The notes: a model not told the origin generated them from the letters alone. A stretch of 37,663 nt of DNA from Desulfonatronovibrio sp. (GCA_003566455.1 PXDF01000093.1:1-37663); one strand, 5' to 3'. Positions 8,445 to 17,320 are shown, numbered from the stretch's first letter. Numbers and translations are program-made.

Positions 8445-9470
8445 ATGAATAAATATTCCTTCAAAAATACAGGCCTTGGATTGCAGACCATTGGATATGT
8501 AAAGTCTTCCTTTTCAAGACTCAAGGACTGTCCTTTTCAGGGGGACGACAGTTGCCCTCTGGCCAGTATCCACATTGATCCCATGTTCTCCAGAGGACTG
8601 GAAGGCCTGAAAACAGGTCAGGAAATCATTATTATAACCTTTCTGGACAAGGCTTCCAGAAAAACTTTGAAATGCAGACCCAGAAATGATCCGGAAAAGC
8701 CCTTGCGCGGCGTGTTCGCTACCAGAAGTCCCAACCGGCCCAATCCCCTTGGCCTGCATAAGGTCAAAATCGTCAGCCAGGACAAGGACATATTGATCGT
8801 CCATCCCCTGGAGGCTTTGGACAGGACGCCTGTTATTGATATCAAGCCTGTCCTGGATACCAAGACAAATTTTCATGAACTGAACAGATACTTCTCACAA
8901 GCCGAGGTAAGCAATTTCATAGATTTTTCGCGTCAGGCCTGCGCAAAAGGTCTTTTAAACGGACTCAACGGAAACCTGAGCATAAGAAAAGAAGAAATGG
9001 TTCTTATAACAAGGTCGGGCAGCGCTAAAGGATTATTGACCATTGATGACCTGTGCGTCATGGATCTGAAATCCGGAAGAATCATCTCAGGCCTGGAAAA
9101 ACCCTCTTCAGAATCAGCCATGCATCAGGAAATATATAAAAATCAGCCTAAGGCAAGGGCAGTGGCCCATACCCACCCCACAAGCATCCTGACTCTTGAT
9201 GCAATCATGGGAGGCAGCATACTGGAAAGCGTGAATATGCCTGAAGCCAGAGCCTTAAAAAAACAGCTCTGCAAGGTCCCGGATCATGCGCCTGGATCAG
9301 TTGAACTTGCAAGGTCTGTCGGCTCCAGGGCTAAAAACCGCAAGTGCGTCATTATGCGTTCCCATGGTCTTACTTGCTGGGGGGAAAGCCTGGCTGAAGC
9401 CTTAGGCCTGTGCGACGAACTTGAAGCCCTGGCCAGGATTGAACTCAACACCTTGATGGTCAAATCATAA
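8445..9470 (+). CDS. TrmO-like methyltransferase fused to class II aldolase domain
   Basis: A 341-residue fusion. Residues ~12-150 match the TrmO/TsaA family (tRNA m6t6A37 methyltransferase in E. coli), with the signature RGVFATRSPNRPNPLGLHKV and DRTPVIDIKP. Residues ~155-335 match class II aldolase/adducin enzymes (fuculose-phosphate aldolase type): GLLNGLNGNLSIR, the zinc ligands in AHTHPTS and the third His in MRSHGLTCWG. The domains are in one uninterrupted frame. The first should act on tRNA and the second on small sugar phosphates or ketols; why they are joined is unknown. No good Shine-Dalgarno precedes the ATG. Confidence 0.88.
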   Translation: MNKYSFKNTGLGLQTIGYVKSSFSRLKDCPFQGDDSCPLASIHIDPMFSRGLEGLKTGQEIIIITFLDKASRKTLKCRPRNDPEKPLRGVFATRSPNRPNPLGLHKVKIVSQDKDILIVHPLEALDRTPVIDIKPVLDTKTNFHELNRYFSQAEVSNFIDFSRQACAKGLLNGLNGNLSIRKEEMVLITRSGSAKGLLTIDDLCVMDLKSGRIISGLEKPSSESAMHQEIYKNQPKARAVAHTHPTSILTLDAIMGGSILESVNMPEARALKKQLCKVPDHAPGSVELARSVGSRAKNRKCVIMRSHGLTCWGESLAEALGLCDELEALARIELNTLMVKS

Positions 9471-9492
9471 GCAGAGTAATTATCCCTTAAAA

Positions 9493-9738
9493 TCAGGCTG
9501 AAAGCATTGCCTTTTGGTATTCATAAATGAATGTGGCATAGCTTTCATAATTGTCAAAACTGATATCCTGCTGTCCAAAATCTCCAGTCAGGGTCAGATT
9601 GAAGATCTTTGCATTGCCTGATGATTTAATTTGCTCAGTTTTTCCCTTAATTTCAGACAGGGGAATTTTTTTAGTGAAAAATATCCATTGAGGAATAGTA
9701 ATCGCCTTGTTCTGCACGTCTAATTTAACCTGACCCAT
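9493..9738 (-). CDS. Small hypothetical protein
   Basis: An 81-residue soluble protein with no signal peptide or membrane segment. It alternates beta-like stretches (QNKAITIPQWIFFTKKIPLS, FNLTLTGDFG) with a C-terminal amphipathic helix (YESYATFIYEYQKAM), a layout resembling small PH-like folds, but I recognise no family. GGAGGT lies just upstream of the ATG, which supports a real gene. Confidence 0.65.
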   Translation of the reverse strand: MGQVKLDVQNKAITIPQWIFFTKKIPLSEIKGKTEQIKSSGNAKIFNLTLTGDFGQQDISFDNYESYATFIYEYQKAMLSA

Positions 9739-9858
9739 GTTGACCTCCAGTTGAATTTAAATCCTAAGATGGTTTATCGGGTTTGATGTGATTTCCTAAT
9801 GCCAATCTAATAAAATAACAAGAAGTTTCTGGTTCCTGGACAGTGTAGGGATTTTTTC

Positions 9859-9872
9859 GTGAACATGTTCAC
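9859..9872. other. 14-bp perfect palindrome in an intergenic gap
   Basis: GTGAACATGTTCAC is self-complementary and lies between the purL stop and the small gene at 9493-9738, about 120 bases upstream of that gene's start. It could be an operator half-site pair or chance. Confidence 0.3.
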
Positions 9873-9959
9873 CAAAACATCTTGCTTCAGTCAGCGCAAG
9901 GTTCATGTACTTTCTTGTTCTGGCCAGACGCCCCTGTTCAGCATTCATTTGACCTGGCT

Positions 9960-12947
9960 TCACCAGTCAAGGGTTTTCTTCCAGGCCGCTGTCAGCTCAT
10001 TCACGCTGGCGGTGAACAGCAGATCTGATCCTGTTTTCACTATAAGATCCGCAATGGCTGTAGTCTTGCCGATTCTGGCCAGATGCCCGCCCTTGAAAAT
10101 GTTTTCAAATTCATCCCGGCATTCTGGCCTCAGGGTGACCAGAAACCTGCTGGCTGATTCACTGTAAAAAATTTCTGACCAGTCAATGTCCTGTTCAATT
10201 ACAGGGACTTTTTTCAGGTCTATTTCAGCTCCGATCCTACCGCCAATGGCCATCTCCGAAAGAGCCACTCCCAGGCCGCCGTCAGACAGATCATGGCAGG
10301 CGTTTACCAGCCCTTTTTTTATGGCCTGGTTAAGACATCTGTATCTTTTTCCAGCTGAAACCGAGTCCACCTGCGGCACCTCACCGGCTTTGACTCCAAG
10401 CTCGGCAGAGTATTCACTTCCGCCCAGTTCTCTGGAGGTAATTCCCAGAATATATATATCCTCATCAGGAAACTTGAAATCGGAGGTAACACATAAGTTT
10501 ACATCATCAATGACGCTGATAACTGAAAAAAGTACGGTTGGAGGAATGGATATTCTGGTTTCTCCGAATACATAATCATTTTTCATGGAGTCCTTGCCTG
10601 AAACGCAAGGCACTCCAAAGACCCGGCAAAAATGAGATAAAGCCTCATTGGCCCGGACCAGCTGGGCCAGTTTGTAGCGCCCGTCAGAATTTTTGGAGGA
10701 AGCCACTGGATCGCACCAGCAGAAATTGTCAACCCCGGCCATGTGATCAATATCTCCACCCACGGCTACGTTGTTGCGAATGGCCTCATCAATGGCGTTG
10801 GCCATCATCCAGTACGCGTCGAAATCGCTGAACTTGGGACAGATGCCATTGGAAATGACCAAACCCCTTTTTTTATTCAGATCAGGCCTCACAACGGCCG
10901 CGTCAGCCGGACCGTCAGCCTGGACTCCCACCAGAGGCTTGATTACGCTTCCACCCTGGACCTCATGATCATACTGTCTGATAACGTATTCCCTGGAGCA
11001 GATATTGAGCCTGCCCAGCATTCTCCTCAGAAATCCGGAATCATCACCGGTTTGAACCAGGCTGATGTTCTTTGGAATCTCGAATTTCGGACGCTCCCAG
11101 ACAGCTTCCAGCTCCATCTGGGAAAGTCCATGGTGCAAAAAGTCCATATCCAGACAGGCAACAGTTTTTTCCCCATAGTTGACTCTGAACATTCCGTCCG
11201 ATGTGAACCTGCCCAGGACGCTGGCCTCAACATCCATTTCCCTGGCCAGATCCATAAACTCATTGATTTTTTCCTCATGCACGGCCAGGGTCATTCGCTC
11301 CTGGGCTTCGGAAAGGAGAACCTCCCAGGGGCTCAGTCCGTCATACTTCAAAGGAGCAAGGCTTAAATCCAATTCACAGCCCCCACTGTCCTGAGCCATT
11401 TCACCCACTGAGGAGGAAAGACCCCCGGCTCCGTTGTCCGTGATGGCGTTATACAAACCCATATCCCTGGCCCGCATTATGAAATCATACATCTTGCGCT
11501 GAGTGATGGGATCTCCTATCTGGACCGCGGTTGCTGGTGATCCTTCATGGAGTTCTTCAGAGGAAAATGTGGCCCCATGTATTCCATCCTTGCCGATGCG
11601 CCCTCCTGTCATAACAATCAGGTCACCCGGTAGGGCTTTCTTCTCGTGCCCTGGGCGGCCGTGAATCATGGACGGCATGGTCCCGATGGTACCGCAAAAA
11701 ACAAGAGGCTTTCCCAGATACCTTTCCTCGAAAACTATTGCTCCATTAACTGTGGGAATGCCTGATTTATTCCCCCCATGCTCGACTCCTTCCCGTACCC
11801 CTTCCATCACCCGGCGGGGGTGCAAAAGCCTGGGAGGCAGGGGTTGATCGTAAAATGGCGAGGCAAAGCAGAACACGTCAGTATTGCATAATAGATTGGC
11901 CCCAAGGCCTGTGCCCATAGGATCCCGGTTCACGCCGACTATCCCGGTCAAAGCCCCTCCGTATGGATCAAGAGCTGAAGGACTGTTATGGGTTTCAACC
12001 TTGATACACACGTCCATGTCTTCATCAAAGCTGATAACTCCCGCGTTGTCCTTGAAAACTGAACGGCAAAAATCATGCTCGCCTTTTTGTCGGCGGATGT
12101 CGGCAGTGCTCCCGGCGATACAGGTTTTGAAAAGGCTGTCAACAACACGTCTTTGTCCTGTTTCTGTATTATGATAATCAATCCTTGCGTTGAAAATCTT
12201 GTGTTTGCAATGCTCGGACCAGGTCTGGGCCAGGCATTCCAGCTCAACATCAGTGGGCTGTAAGGGCAAATTCACTTCCTGGCGCTGTTTTCTGATTTGA
12301 GGACTCTGGTAATATTCCCTAATGGTGTGCATCTCATCAAGACTCAGGGCCAGCACCTTTTCCCGGCTCAAAAGCATCAGCTCATCATCACTCAGGTTTT
12401 CCAGAATGATGATTTCAACCAGATCGCTGGACTTCCCAGTGACCCTTGGTTCCACCAGATGAAAACCTGGATCATCATCCCATTCCGGCCTGCTTTTAAT
12501 ATTGAATCTTTGAATCAGCTCATTGGCCAGAAGGTCCCTGGCAATATGAACCGCATCATCCCTGTCAAAGTCTCCATTTATGAGAAACTGGCGGCTGGTA
12601 TAAACCTGAACCCTTTCTTCATTTGAATTCAGCACCAGGCGCAGGGTCTGAGTCGCTGTTCTGCCTTCATTATCCGTTACTCCGGGCCTGAATCCCACCT
12701 CAATGATCCAGTCAAAATCTTTTGCAAGTGGGGAATAGGAAGGCTTGTGCAGAACAGGATCATGCAGTACCTGTTTCAAGATTATCTCCTGCTGCTGCAT
12801 ACCGGTTATGCCTGATATTGTGTAGCAGTTTATAATTCTGACTTCCCTGACAGGTATCCCCAGTTCATTTCTGATCTTTGCGGCGACCCTTTTTCCCTGG
12901 ACGTCCTCCACTCTGGGAAGCAGCCCAAGCTCGAGTTTAACCAGCAT
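9960..12947 (-). CDS. purL: Phosphoribosylformylglycinamidine synthase, PurS-like N-terminus plus PurL
   Basis: A 995-residue enzyme of step four of purine synthesis, converting FGAR to FGAM with ATP and ammonia. The first ~190 residues contain two PurS-like units (VKLELGLLPRVEDVQGKRV and DWIIEVGFRPGVTDNEGRTA). The rest is the PurL synthetase, with TWSEHCKHK, HGATFSSEEL and DNGAGGLSSSVGEMA. Unlike the ~1300-residue enterobacterial enzyme it stops before any glutaminase domain, so a separate PurQ must supply ammonia. No other purine genes lie nearby. It appears to be transcribed alone, with ~250 bases of featureless sequence upstream (12948-13200). Confidence 0.92.
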   Translation of the reverse strand: MLVKLELGLLPRVEDVQGKRVAAKIRNELGIPVREVRIINCYTISGITGMQQQEIILKQVLHDPVLHKPSYSPLAKDFDWIIEVGFRPGVTDNEGRTATQTLRLVLNSNEERVQVYTSRQFLINGDFDRDDAVHIARDLLANELIQRFNIKSRPEWDDDPGFHLVEPRVTGKSSDLVEIIILENLSDDELMLLSREKVLALSLDEMHTIREYYQSPQIRKQRQEVNLPLQPTDVELECLAQTWSEHCKHKIFNARIDYHNTETGQRRVVDSLFKTCIAGSTADIRRQKGEHDFCRSVFKDNAGVISFDEDMDVCIKVETHNSPSALDPYGGALTGIVGVNRDPMGTGLGANLLCNTDVFCFASPFYDQPLPPRLLHPRRVMEGVREGVEHGGNKSGIPTVNGAIVFEERYLGKPLVFCGTIGTMPSMIHGRPGHEKKALPGDLIVMTGGRIGKDGIHGATFSSEELHEGSPATAVQIGDPITQRKMYDFIMRARDMGLYNAITDNGAGGLSSSVGEMAQDSGGCELDLSLAPLKYDGLSPWEVLLSEAQERMTLAVHEEKINEFMDLAREMDVEASVLGRFTSDGMFRVNYGEKTVACLDMDFLHHGLSQMELEAVWERPKFEIPKNISLVQTGDDSGFLRRMLGRLNICSREYVIRQYDHEVQGGSVIKPLVGVQADGPADAAVVRPDLNKKRGLVISNGICPKFSDFDAYWMMANAIDEAIRNNVAVGGDIDHMAGVDNFCWCDPVASSKNSDGRYKLAQLVRANEALSHFCRVFGVPCVSGKDSMKNDYVFGETRISIPPTVLFSVISVIDDVNLCVTSDFKFPDEDIYILGITSRELGGSEYSAELGVKAGEVPQVDSVSAGKRYRCLNQAIKKGLVNACHDLSDGGLGVALSEMAIGGRIGAEIDLKKVPVIEQDIDWSEIFYSESASRFLVTLRPECRDEFENIFKGGHLARIGKTTAIADLIVKTGSDLLFTASVNELTAAWKKTLDW

Positions 12948-13200
12948 AATCCCAAGCGCTCCTGATTAGTTATGGTAAAAAATACAGCAAGACATGCAGG
13001 CTGAAAAGCCTTGCGTTTTTTAGTGTGCTTTGACCCTTTATTTAGTGAATTATTCCTGAGATCATGTCAAAAAAATCAAAGTTATTCGGCTTGTTATCTG
13101 TTATTGCTTATTTGTTGCCTGGTTTTACCTGATAACTGATAAAAGATAACTCAAAGCCCTGATGAATAACAAGCCACCCCTGATCACGGGTGCAGAAGGA

Positions 13201-14169
13201 CTAAAAATTTCTGGTTTTGACCATCTCAAGCATTTCTTCCAGTAAATCTCTTTCCCGGGATACCGGGAATGTCAGCAATGAATCCATGGCTTCTTTTAGG
13301 TAGACCTGTGCTTCATTTCTGACCTTTTGATCCAGGCCGGCTTTCTGAATGCTGCTGATGATATCCTGCGTCTGCTTTTCATCAAGGGAGTTGGCGGAAA
13401 TTTTCTCCAGAAGAACTTGTCTTTCCTGTTTGGACAAAGATTTTAGAAACAGAATCAAGGGAAGTGTGATCTTTCCTTCCCTGATGTCATTTCCATGGGG
13501 CTTGCCCAGAAGTTCCGCGTCAACGGCGTAATCCAAGGCGTCATCAACCAGTTGAAAGGCAACGCCCAGATTCATCCCAAAAGACGAAACCCGCTTTAGA
13601 ACATCTCTTGAAACCCCTGAAACCATGGCGCCGCAGGCGCAGGCCGCCTGGATCAGAAAGGCTGTCTTTCCCCTGATGATTTCAAGGTAGACTGCCTCGT
13701 CCATGAATGGATTTCTTAAATTGTCGATTTCCTCCACTTCACCGGTAACGGTTTTGAGGATAGCCTCAGCCACGCAATAATTCATGGCTGGAATATCATA
13801 TTTTGCCACCAGCATATTAGCCAGTGCCAGTAAGGCGTCACCAGCCAGAACAGCGCGTTTGATCCCAAAGACCAGGTGGGTGCATTCTCTGCCCCGCCTT
13901 AAGTCCGCGTTGTCCAGTATATCGTCGTGGATCAGGGTTGCTGAATGCAAAAACTCCAGAGAGCATGCCAGCGGATATATGTCTTCCTTGGTTTTGCCCA
14001 GACACCTGGACGTAAGAATGGTCAGTACTGGTCTGAGTCTTTTTCCCCCGGCCAAAAGAACGTGCTCGCCCACTTCCCTGACCATGGGGTTAAGGACCTG
14101 AAGCTCTTTTTTCAGAACAAAGTTGATCTTGGGAAGTTCTGTTTGGAAGAAGTCTTTTAATTTGTTCAT
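13201..14169 (-). CDS. Long-chain polyprenyl diphosphate synthase
   Basis: A 322-residue trans-prenyltransferase that builds the isoprenoid side chain of the respiratory quinone. The first Asp-rich motif is HDDILDNADLRRG and the second VDDALDYAVDAELLGK, with GKPHGNDIREGKITLP after it. The length and the context, next to mqnD and mqnB, fit a heptaprenyl/octaprenyl synthase (IspB/HepT type) for menaquinone; chain length cannot be read from sequence here. It lies 77 bases downstream of mqnD on the same strand. Confidence 0.9.
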   Translation of the reverse strand: MNKLKDFFQTELPKINFVLKKELQVLNPMVREVGEHVLLAGGKRLRPVLTILTSRCLGKTKEDIYPLACSLEFLHSATLIHDDILDNADLRRGRECTHLVFGIKRAVLAGDALLALANMLVAKYDIPAMNYCVAEAILKTVTGEVEEIDNLRNPFMDEAVYLEIIRGKTAFLIQAACACGAMVSGVSRDVLKRVSSFGMNLGVAFQLVDDALDYAVDAELLGKPHGNDIREGKITLPLILFLKSLSKQERQVLLEKISANSLDEKQTQDIISSIQKAGLDQKVRNEAQVYLKEAMDSLLTFPVSRERDLLEEMLEMVKTRNF

Positions 14170-14246
14170 TCAGATCTGATTATTGGGTTCAATGTTCAAC
14201 GTTTGGATGTCAGAAGTTTTATCCAGCAAAGCATTTCAAAGTCGTC

Positions 14247-15047
14247 TCATGAAATTGTCCTCAAAAAAGACAGTGCCCTTTTTCCTTTCTCCCCCATATC
14301 AGCGCTGTACTCATTGACATAGGCCAGAATATGTTCATTGATTGCATCATCATCGAGCTCTCTGGCCAGTTGTCTGATCAAAGGCCTGATCACTGGCTGA
14401 ACTTGCCTGGCCATACTGATACTGTCTCTTATTATTCTCTCAGTCTCAAATTTTATTGTCTGATCAAGGTTTGTTTTTATGATAATCAATCCCAGAGGAA
14501 GAGGCAGGCCAGAAGATTTTTCTTTCCACCAGGCCCCAAGGTCAAGAAACAAATCCAGACCCAATTGCTCATGAATCAGTGCTGTTTCATGGATAAGCAG
14601 ACCCGCGTCCACATGTCCGTCAAGAACGGCATCCGGAATCTGATCAAAAGGCATTGACACAGGTTCAAAATCAAAATCAACACAAGCTTTGACAAGGGCA
14701 AAGGCGGTGGTCAGCATGCCGGGTACCGCAATCCTGGACGGATCACCTTTTACTTTTTTTGAAACCACAAGCTTAGGGCCATGACCAAGTCCAAACGCAC
14801 CGCCGCAGGACAGTATTGTCCAATCCTTTTCAAGCTTCAGGGCATGAACCGCTGAAACCTTTACCAAATGCACAGTTCCGGAAGACGCCATTTCATTGAG
14901 TGTCTGAATATCTTCCCAGACAAACCTGGTTCTCAAACCACTGACATCTCCAACCATGCCCAGGACCCAGGCCCCGAAAATATAGCTGTCATTGGGGCAG
15001 GGAGAGATAGCCGCGTAATAAGCCTCTTTGTTGAGCCCGGCAATCAT
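14247..15047 (-). CDS. mqnD: 1,4-dihydroxy-6-naphthoate synthase
   Basis: A 266-residue enzyme of the futalosine route to menaquinone, which converts cyclic dehypoxanthine futalosine to 1,4-dihydroxy-6-naphthoate. The N-terminal YYAAISPCPNDSYIFGAW and the later LVKVSAVHALKL and VDAGLLIHE blocks are typical of MqnD. I choose the ATG at 15047 because it overlaps the mqnB stop as ATGA; a longer frame from 15116 would read 23 residues through the mqnB coding region. Translational coupling with mqnB is very likely. Confidence 0.92.
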   Translation of the reverse strand: MIAGLNKEAYYAAISPCPNDSYIFGAWVLGMVGDVSGLRTRFVWEDIQTLNEMASSGTVHLVKVSAVHALKLEKDWTILSCGGAFGLGHGPKLVVSKKVKGDPSRIAVPGMLTTAFALVKACVDFDFEPVSMPFDQIPDAVLDGHVDAGLLIHETALIHEQLGLDLFLDLGAWWKEKSSGLPLPLGLIIIKTNLDQTIKFETERIIRDSISMARQVQPVIRPLIRQLARELDDDAINEHILAYVNEYSADMGEKGKRALSFLRTIS

Positions 15048-15751
15048 GAAAGCTGTTTCTCCCAGAGTCCTGACCAGACAGCATTCAAGGCAGCAAAAGC
15101 TCCCTTGAAATCCCATTCACTCTTATTTCTGGAACCAGCAAGGTTGGAGATGGACCTGATCTCAATAAAGGGAATTGACCTTAGATGACAGCAGTAGGCC
15201 AGGGCAAAGCCCTCCATATTTTCCATATCCCCTTGAAAATGATCCTTAAGCTCACGAACATGGTCATGGCATGAGCTTACCCCAGCCAGGGTGACGCTTA
15301 CTCCCTCATGCCAGCCTGAATCAAAATTTAAACCAGCCTCGTTTTTGAAGGGACCAGATTCAAGGTACAAGCTGTTCCAGACAACCTCCTGAACTTTTTT
15401 ATCAAGGGGGAAGCCGAGCTTTTCCGGGTCCGCAAAATAATTCCCGGTCCTGACTCCGTATTCAGGCCAAATTTCCTTACGGGCCACGCATATAGAACCC
15501 AGGGGCAAATTCTGCAGATCATAGCTGCCGGCAATACCGATATTTATCACGTAAAGAGTATGGTTGTTGCTTTCCAGGTATCTTTCCAGAGTGATGGCCG
15601 CGTTGAGGGGACCAACACCGCATATCAGAAAACCAACATTCATTCCCCTGAACTTTTGAACAGTTCCTTTGCCCTTGAAAACACTTACCGGCAGAACCCC
15701 CTGAATAAAGCTTTCCATTTCCCTGAAAGTAGCGGCCACAAAAAGGATCAC
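15044..15751 (-). CDS. mqnB: Futalosine hydrolase
   Basis: A 235-residue nucleosidase of the MTA/SAH nucleosidase fold that removes hypoxanthine from futalosine. The GVGPLNAAITLERYL block, NIGIAGSY and the GDMENMEGFALAY substrate/ribose-binding segment support MqnB. It starts with GTG (15749-15751), which overlaps the stop of a possible 30-residue leader ORF. Its own stop overlaps the mqnD start. With mqnD, the prenyl synthase and ubiE nearby, most late menaquinone steps are clustered here, though mqnA, mqnC and mqnE are not in the window. Confidence 0.9.
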   Translation of the reverse strand: MILFVAATFREMESFIQGVLPVSVFKGKGTVQKFRGMNVGFLICGVGPLNAAITLERYLESNNHTLYVINIGIAGSYDLQNLPLGSICVARKEIWPEYGVRTGNYFADPEKLGFPLDKKVQEVVWNSLYLESGPFKNEAGLNFDSGWHEGVSVTLAGVSSCHDHVRELKDHFQGDMENMEGFALAYCCHLRSIPFIEIRSISNLAGSRNKSEWDFKGAFAALNAVWSGLWEKQLS

Positions 15752-15840
15752 TTATGCCCCGTAAACAAGGATTCAACCTTCATGATTCGATCTTCTTTTA
15801 CCTCAAGGACCTTTCTTAGAATATCAGATAAAAGCCCCAT
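15748..15840 (-). CDS. Possible 30-residue leader ORF overlapping mqnB
   Basis: An ATG at 15840 opens a 30-codon frame (begins MGLLSDILRKVLEVKEDR) ending in a TGA that overlaps the mqnB GTG start (GTGA). The frame is rich in Leu, Lys and Glu and looks helical. No clear Shine-Dalgarno precedes the ATG; the frame remains open upstream for 14 codons without a start. It could be a coupling peptide, a remnant, or chance. Confidence 0.35.
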   Translation of the reverse strand: MGLLSDILRKVLEVKEDRIMKVESLFTGHK

Positions 15841-16022
15841 GTCTTTTATTCTGTAGAAATAAGGGCACCCCTTGTGCCTGAATTACGGAATGCGAATGCC
15901 TCTGACCTTGAACCACAGAAATTGTCCCTGAAAAAGTCATTAAACAGATTCACCTGCTCATTGAATTTTGACCTGAGGTTTACCTATCTGGACTTTTTTA
16001 AATAAAAAGGGTAGTAATATTT

Positions 16023-16226
16023 ATGCAGTTTGACCTGGCTTTTTTCTTATGCGCCCTTGGTCTGGCCTTTATACTTGAAGGTATACCATATTTTATCTGG
16101 GCTGAAAAAATGCCCAGGTTTTTGGAGGTCATGTCTAAACAGCCCCCGTCCAACCTTCGGCGTCTGGGCTTTGCTGCAATAACCCTCGGAGTTCTGGCCA
16201 TATACCTTGGACAAAGTCTTTTTTAG
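16023..16226 (+). CDS. DUF2065 small membrane protein
   Basis: A 67-residue inner-membrane protein with two predicted helices, residues ~3-26 (FDLAFFLCALGLAFILEGIP) and ~47-65 (GFAAITLGVLAIYLGQ), separated by a short loop containing PPSNLRRLG. This matches the DUF2065 (YjeT-like) family, whose function is unknown. Its 3' end overlaps the ubiE stop on the opposite strand by 4 bases. Confidence 0.8.
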   Translation: MQFDLAFFLCALGLAFILEGIPYFIWAEKMPRFLEVMSKQPPSNLRRLGFAAITLGVLAIYLGQSLF

Positions 16227-16930
16227 CCGGCAACCTTCTCCCCAACATGGATATATACTATTCCCGAACTTAATGGGTAGTAAAAAACCCTTGAAAAACC
16301 TGCATTTTTCATTTCCAAAGCCAGATCAAAAGAATCAGGAAAATCTTTTATGGTGTCTGCCAAATAAGTATAAGCAGCTTTGTCTCTTGAGATCATTCGT
16401 CCAATAAATGGCAGCACCCTGGTCAGATAAAAATTATACAGGCCACCCCAAATCCTGTTTTTTCCAGTGCCGAACTCAAGAACACAAAGCCGCCCCCCAG
16501 GCTTTAATACTCTGAGAATTTCTCTATAGGCTTCAGATCTTGGAACAATATTCCTGATGCCAAAGGCAATAGTAACTGAGTCAAGGCTTGTGTCCGGGGC
16601 GGGTAGAATTCTCCCATCTGCCTGCACAGGGAGAAATCCTGATTTGGCAGACCTGATCTTATTCCTGCCTTTGTTCAACATGGGCAGAGTAAAGTCCATG
16701 GCCAGAACCTGACTGTCAGGGTAGCTCCTAAGAATTTCAATGGTCACGTCCATTGTCCCGGCTGCCAGATCAAGTACAAACCCCCTGCTGCCGGTTCTGA
16801 TATGCCTGACCAGTCTTTTCCTCCAGTAGATATCCTGGCCAAAGCTGAGGAAATGATTAAGAAAGTCATACCATCCCGCAATGCTGGAAAAGTATCCGGC
16901 CACCATCTTGCTGTGCCGGGCCTGGTTCAT
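16223..16930 (-). CDS. ubiE: Demethylmenaquinone methyltransferase (UbiE/MenG family)
   Basis: A 235-residue SAM-dependent C-methyltransferase for the last step of menaquinone synthesis. SAM motif I is FVLDLAAGTMDVTIE near residue 50, followed by VLAMDFTLPML and the family block ITIAFGIRN-type VTIAFGIRNIVPR and LKPGGRLCVLEFG. Its ATG overlaps the stop of the 63-residue upstream gene (ATGA), so the two are translationally coupled. In this window the mqn pathway, not the classical men pathway, is represented, so menG would also be an apt name. Confidence 0.92.
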   Translation of the reverse strand: MNQARHSKMVAGYFSSIAGWYDFLNHFLSFGQDIYWRKRLVRHIRTGSRGFVLDLAAGTMDVTIEILRSYPDSQVLAMDFTLPMLNKGRNKIRSAKSGFLPVQADGRILPAPDTSLDSVTIAFGIRNIVPRSEAYREILRVLKPGGRLCVLEFGTGKNRIWGGLYNFYLTRVLPFIGRMISRDKAAYTYLADTIKDFPDSFDLALEMKNAGFSRVFYYPLSSGIVYIHVGEKVAG

Positions 16931-17118
16931 TCAGTCTTCTCATCAGCCTGGATTGCTTCAAGAGTTACTTTATCTCCATTGAGTATGGTCTGTAAAACCT
17001 CATAATATATCTGGGAGAAAAACTCATGACAGTTGTTTGGGGAAATCCGGCCAACCTCTATGAACTTTACAACTATTTCCTTGGTCACCTGCAAGGCCTG
17101 CTTTTGGGCTTGATCCAT
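16927..17118 (-). CDS. Small conserved-looking protein coupled to ubiE
   Basis: A 63-residue, all-helical protein (starts MDQAQKQALQVTKEIVVKF). I use the ATG at 17118, which has AGGAGA just upstream, rather than an in-frame ATG at 17181 that would lie inside the upstream hairpin region. It overlaps the ubiE start as ATGA. I do not recognise the family; the helix - ISPNN - helix pattern slightly recalls N-termini of MucR-like regulators but there is no zinc finger. It may be a regulator or partner of UbiE. Confidence 0.7.
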   Translation of the reverse strand: MDQAQKQALQVTKEIVVKFIEVGRISPNNCHEFFSQIYYEVLQTILNGDKVTLEAIQADEKTE

Positions 17119-17135
17119 CTGATCTCCTGCATAGT

Positions 17136-17192
17136 TAAAAAAACCGCCCGATTGGGGAAATGGCTTGACCAGACAAGACATTTTCGGGCGGT
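17136..17192 (-). promoter_or_regulatory. Attenuator-like hairpin with T7 tract in the ubiE operon leader
   Basis: ACCGCCCGA (17143-17151) pairs perfectly with TCGGGCGGT (17184-17192) around a 32-base loop. On the minus strand the stem is followed at once by seven T, and the ATG of the 63-residue gene comes 25 bases after the stem. A terminator placed inside the leader of its own operon suggests attenuation or the end of a short transcript of about 90-140 bases. Confidence 0.6.
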
Positions 17193-17277
17193 AAAACGAA
17201 GAAAACCTTTAGGCCCTCCCCGTTTGTGAAAATCATTTAGCATTAAGCATATATTTAGTCGAGTATTGATCGAGTGT

Positions 17278-17307
17278 AAAAAAAGGGCGGCCATGGTTGA
17301 CCGCCCT
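17278..17307 (-). terminator. Terminator of the acidic coiled-coil gene
   Basis: AGGGCGG (17284-17290) pairs with CCGCCCT (17301-17307); on the minus strand a T-tract of at least six follows. It lies about 15 bases after the stop of the coiled-coil gene. Confidence 0.8.
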
Positions 17308-17320
17308 GCAATGATCTGAT

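Noticed and set aside
9859-10167. Plus-strand reading frame of 102 codons across the purL 3' end
   Set aside because: Most of it is antisense to purL, with no ribosome binding site and no family resemblance.
12948-13200. Gap before purL examined for a purine riboswitch or PurR-type site
   Set aside because: No conserved riboswitch core or convincing palindrome could be seen.
15560-15856. Plus-strand frame of 98 codons across the mqnB start
   Set aside because: Overlaps mqnB and its leader on the other strand; no start signal.
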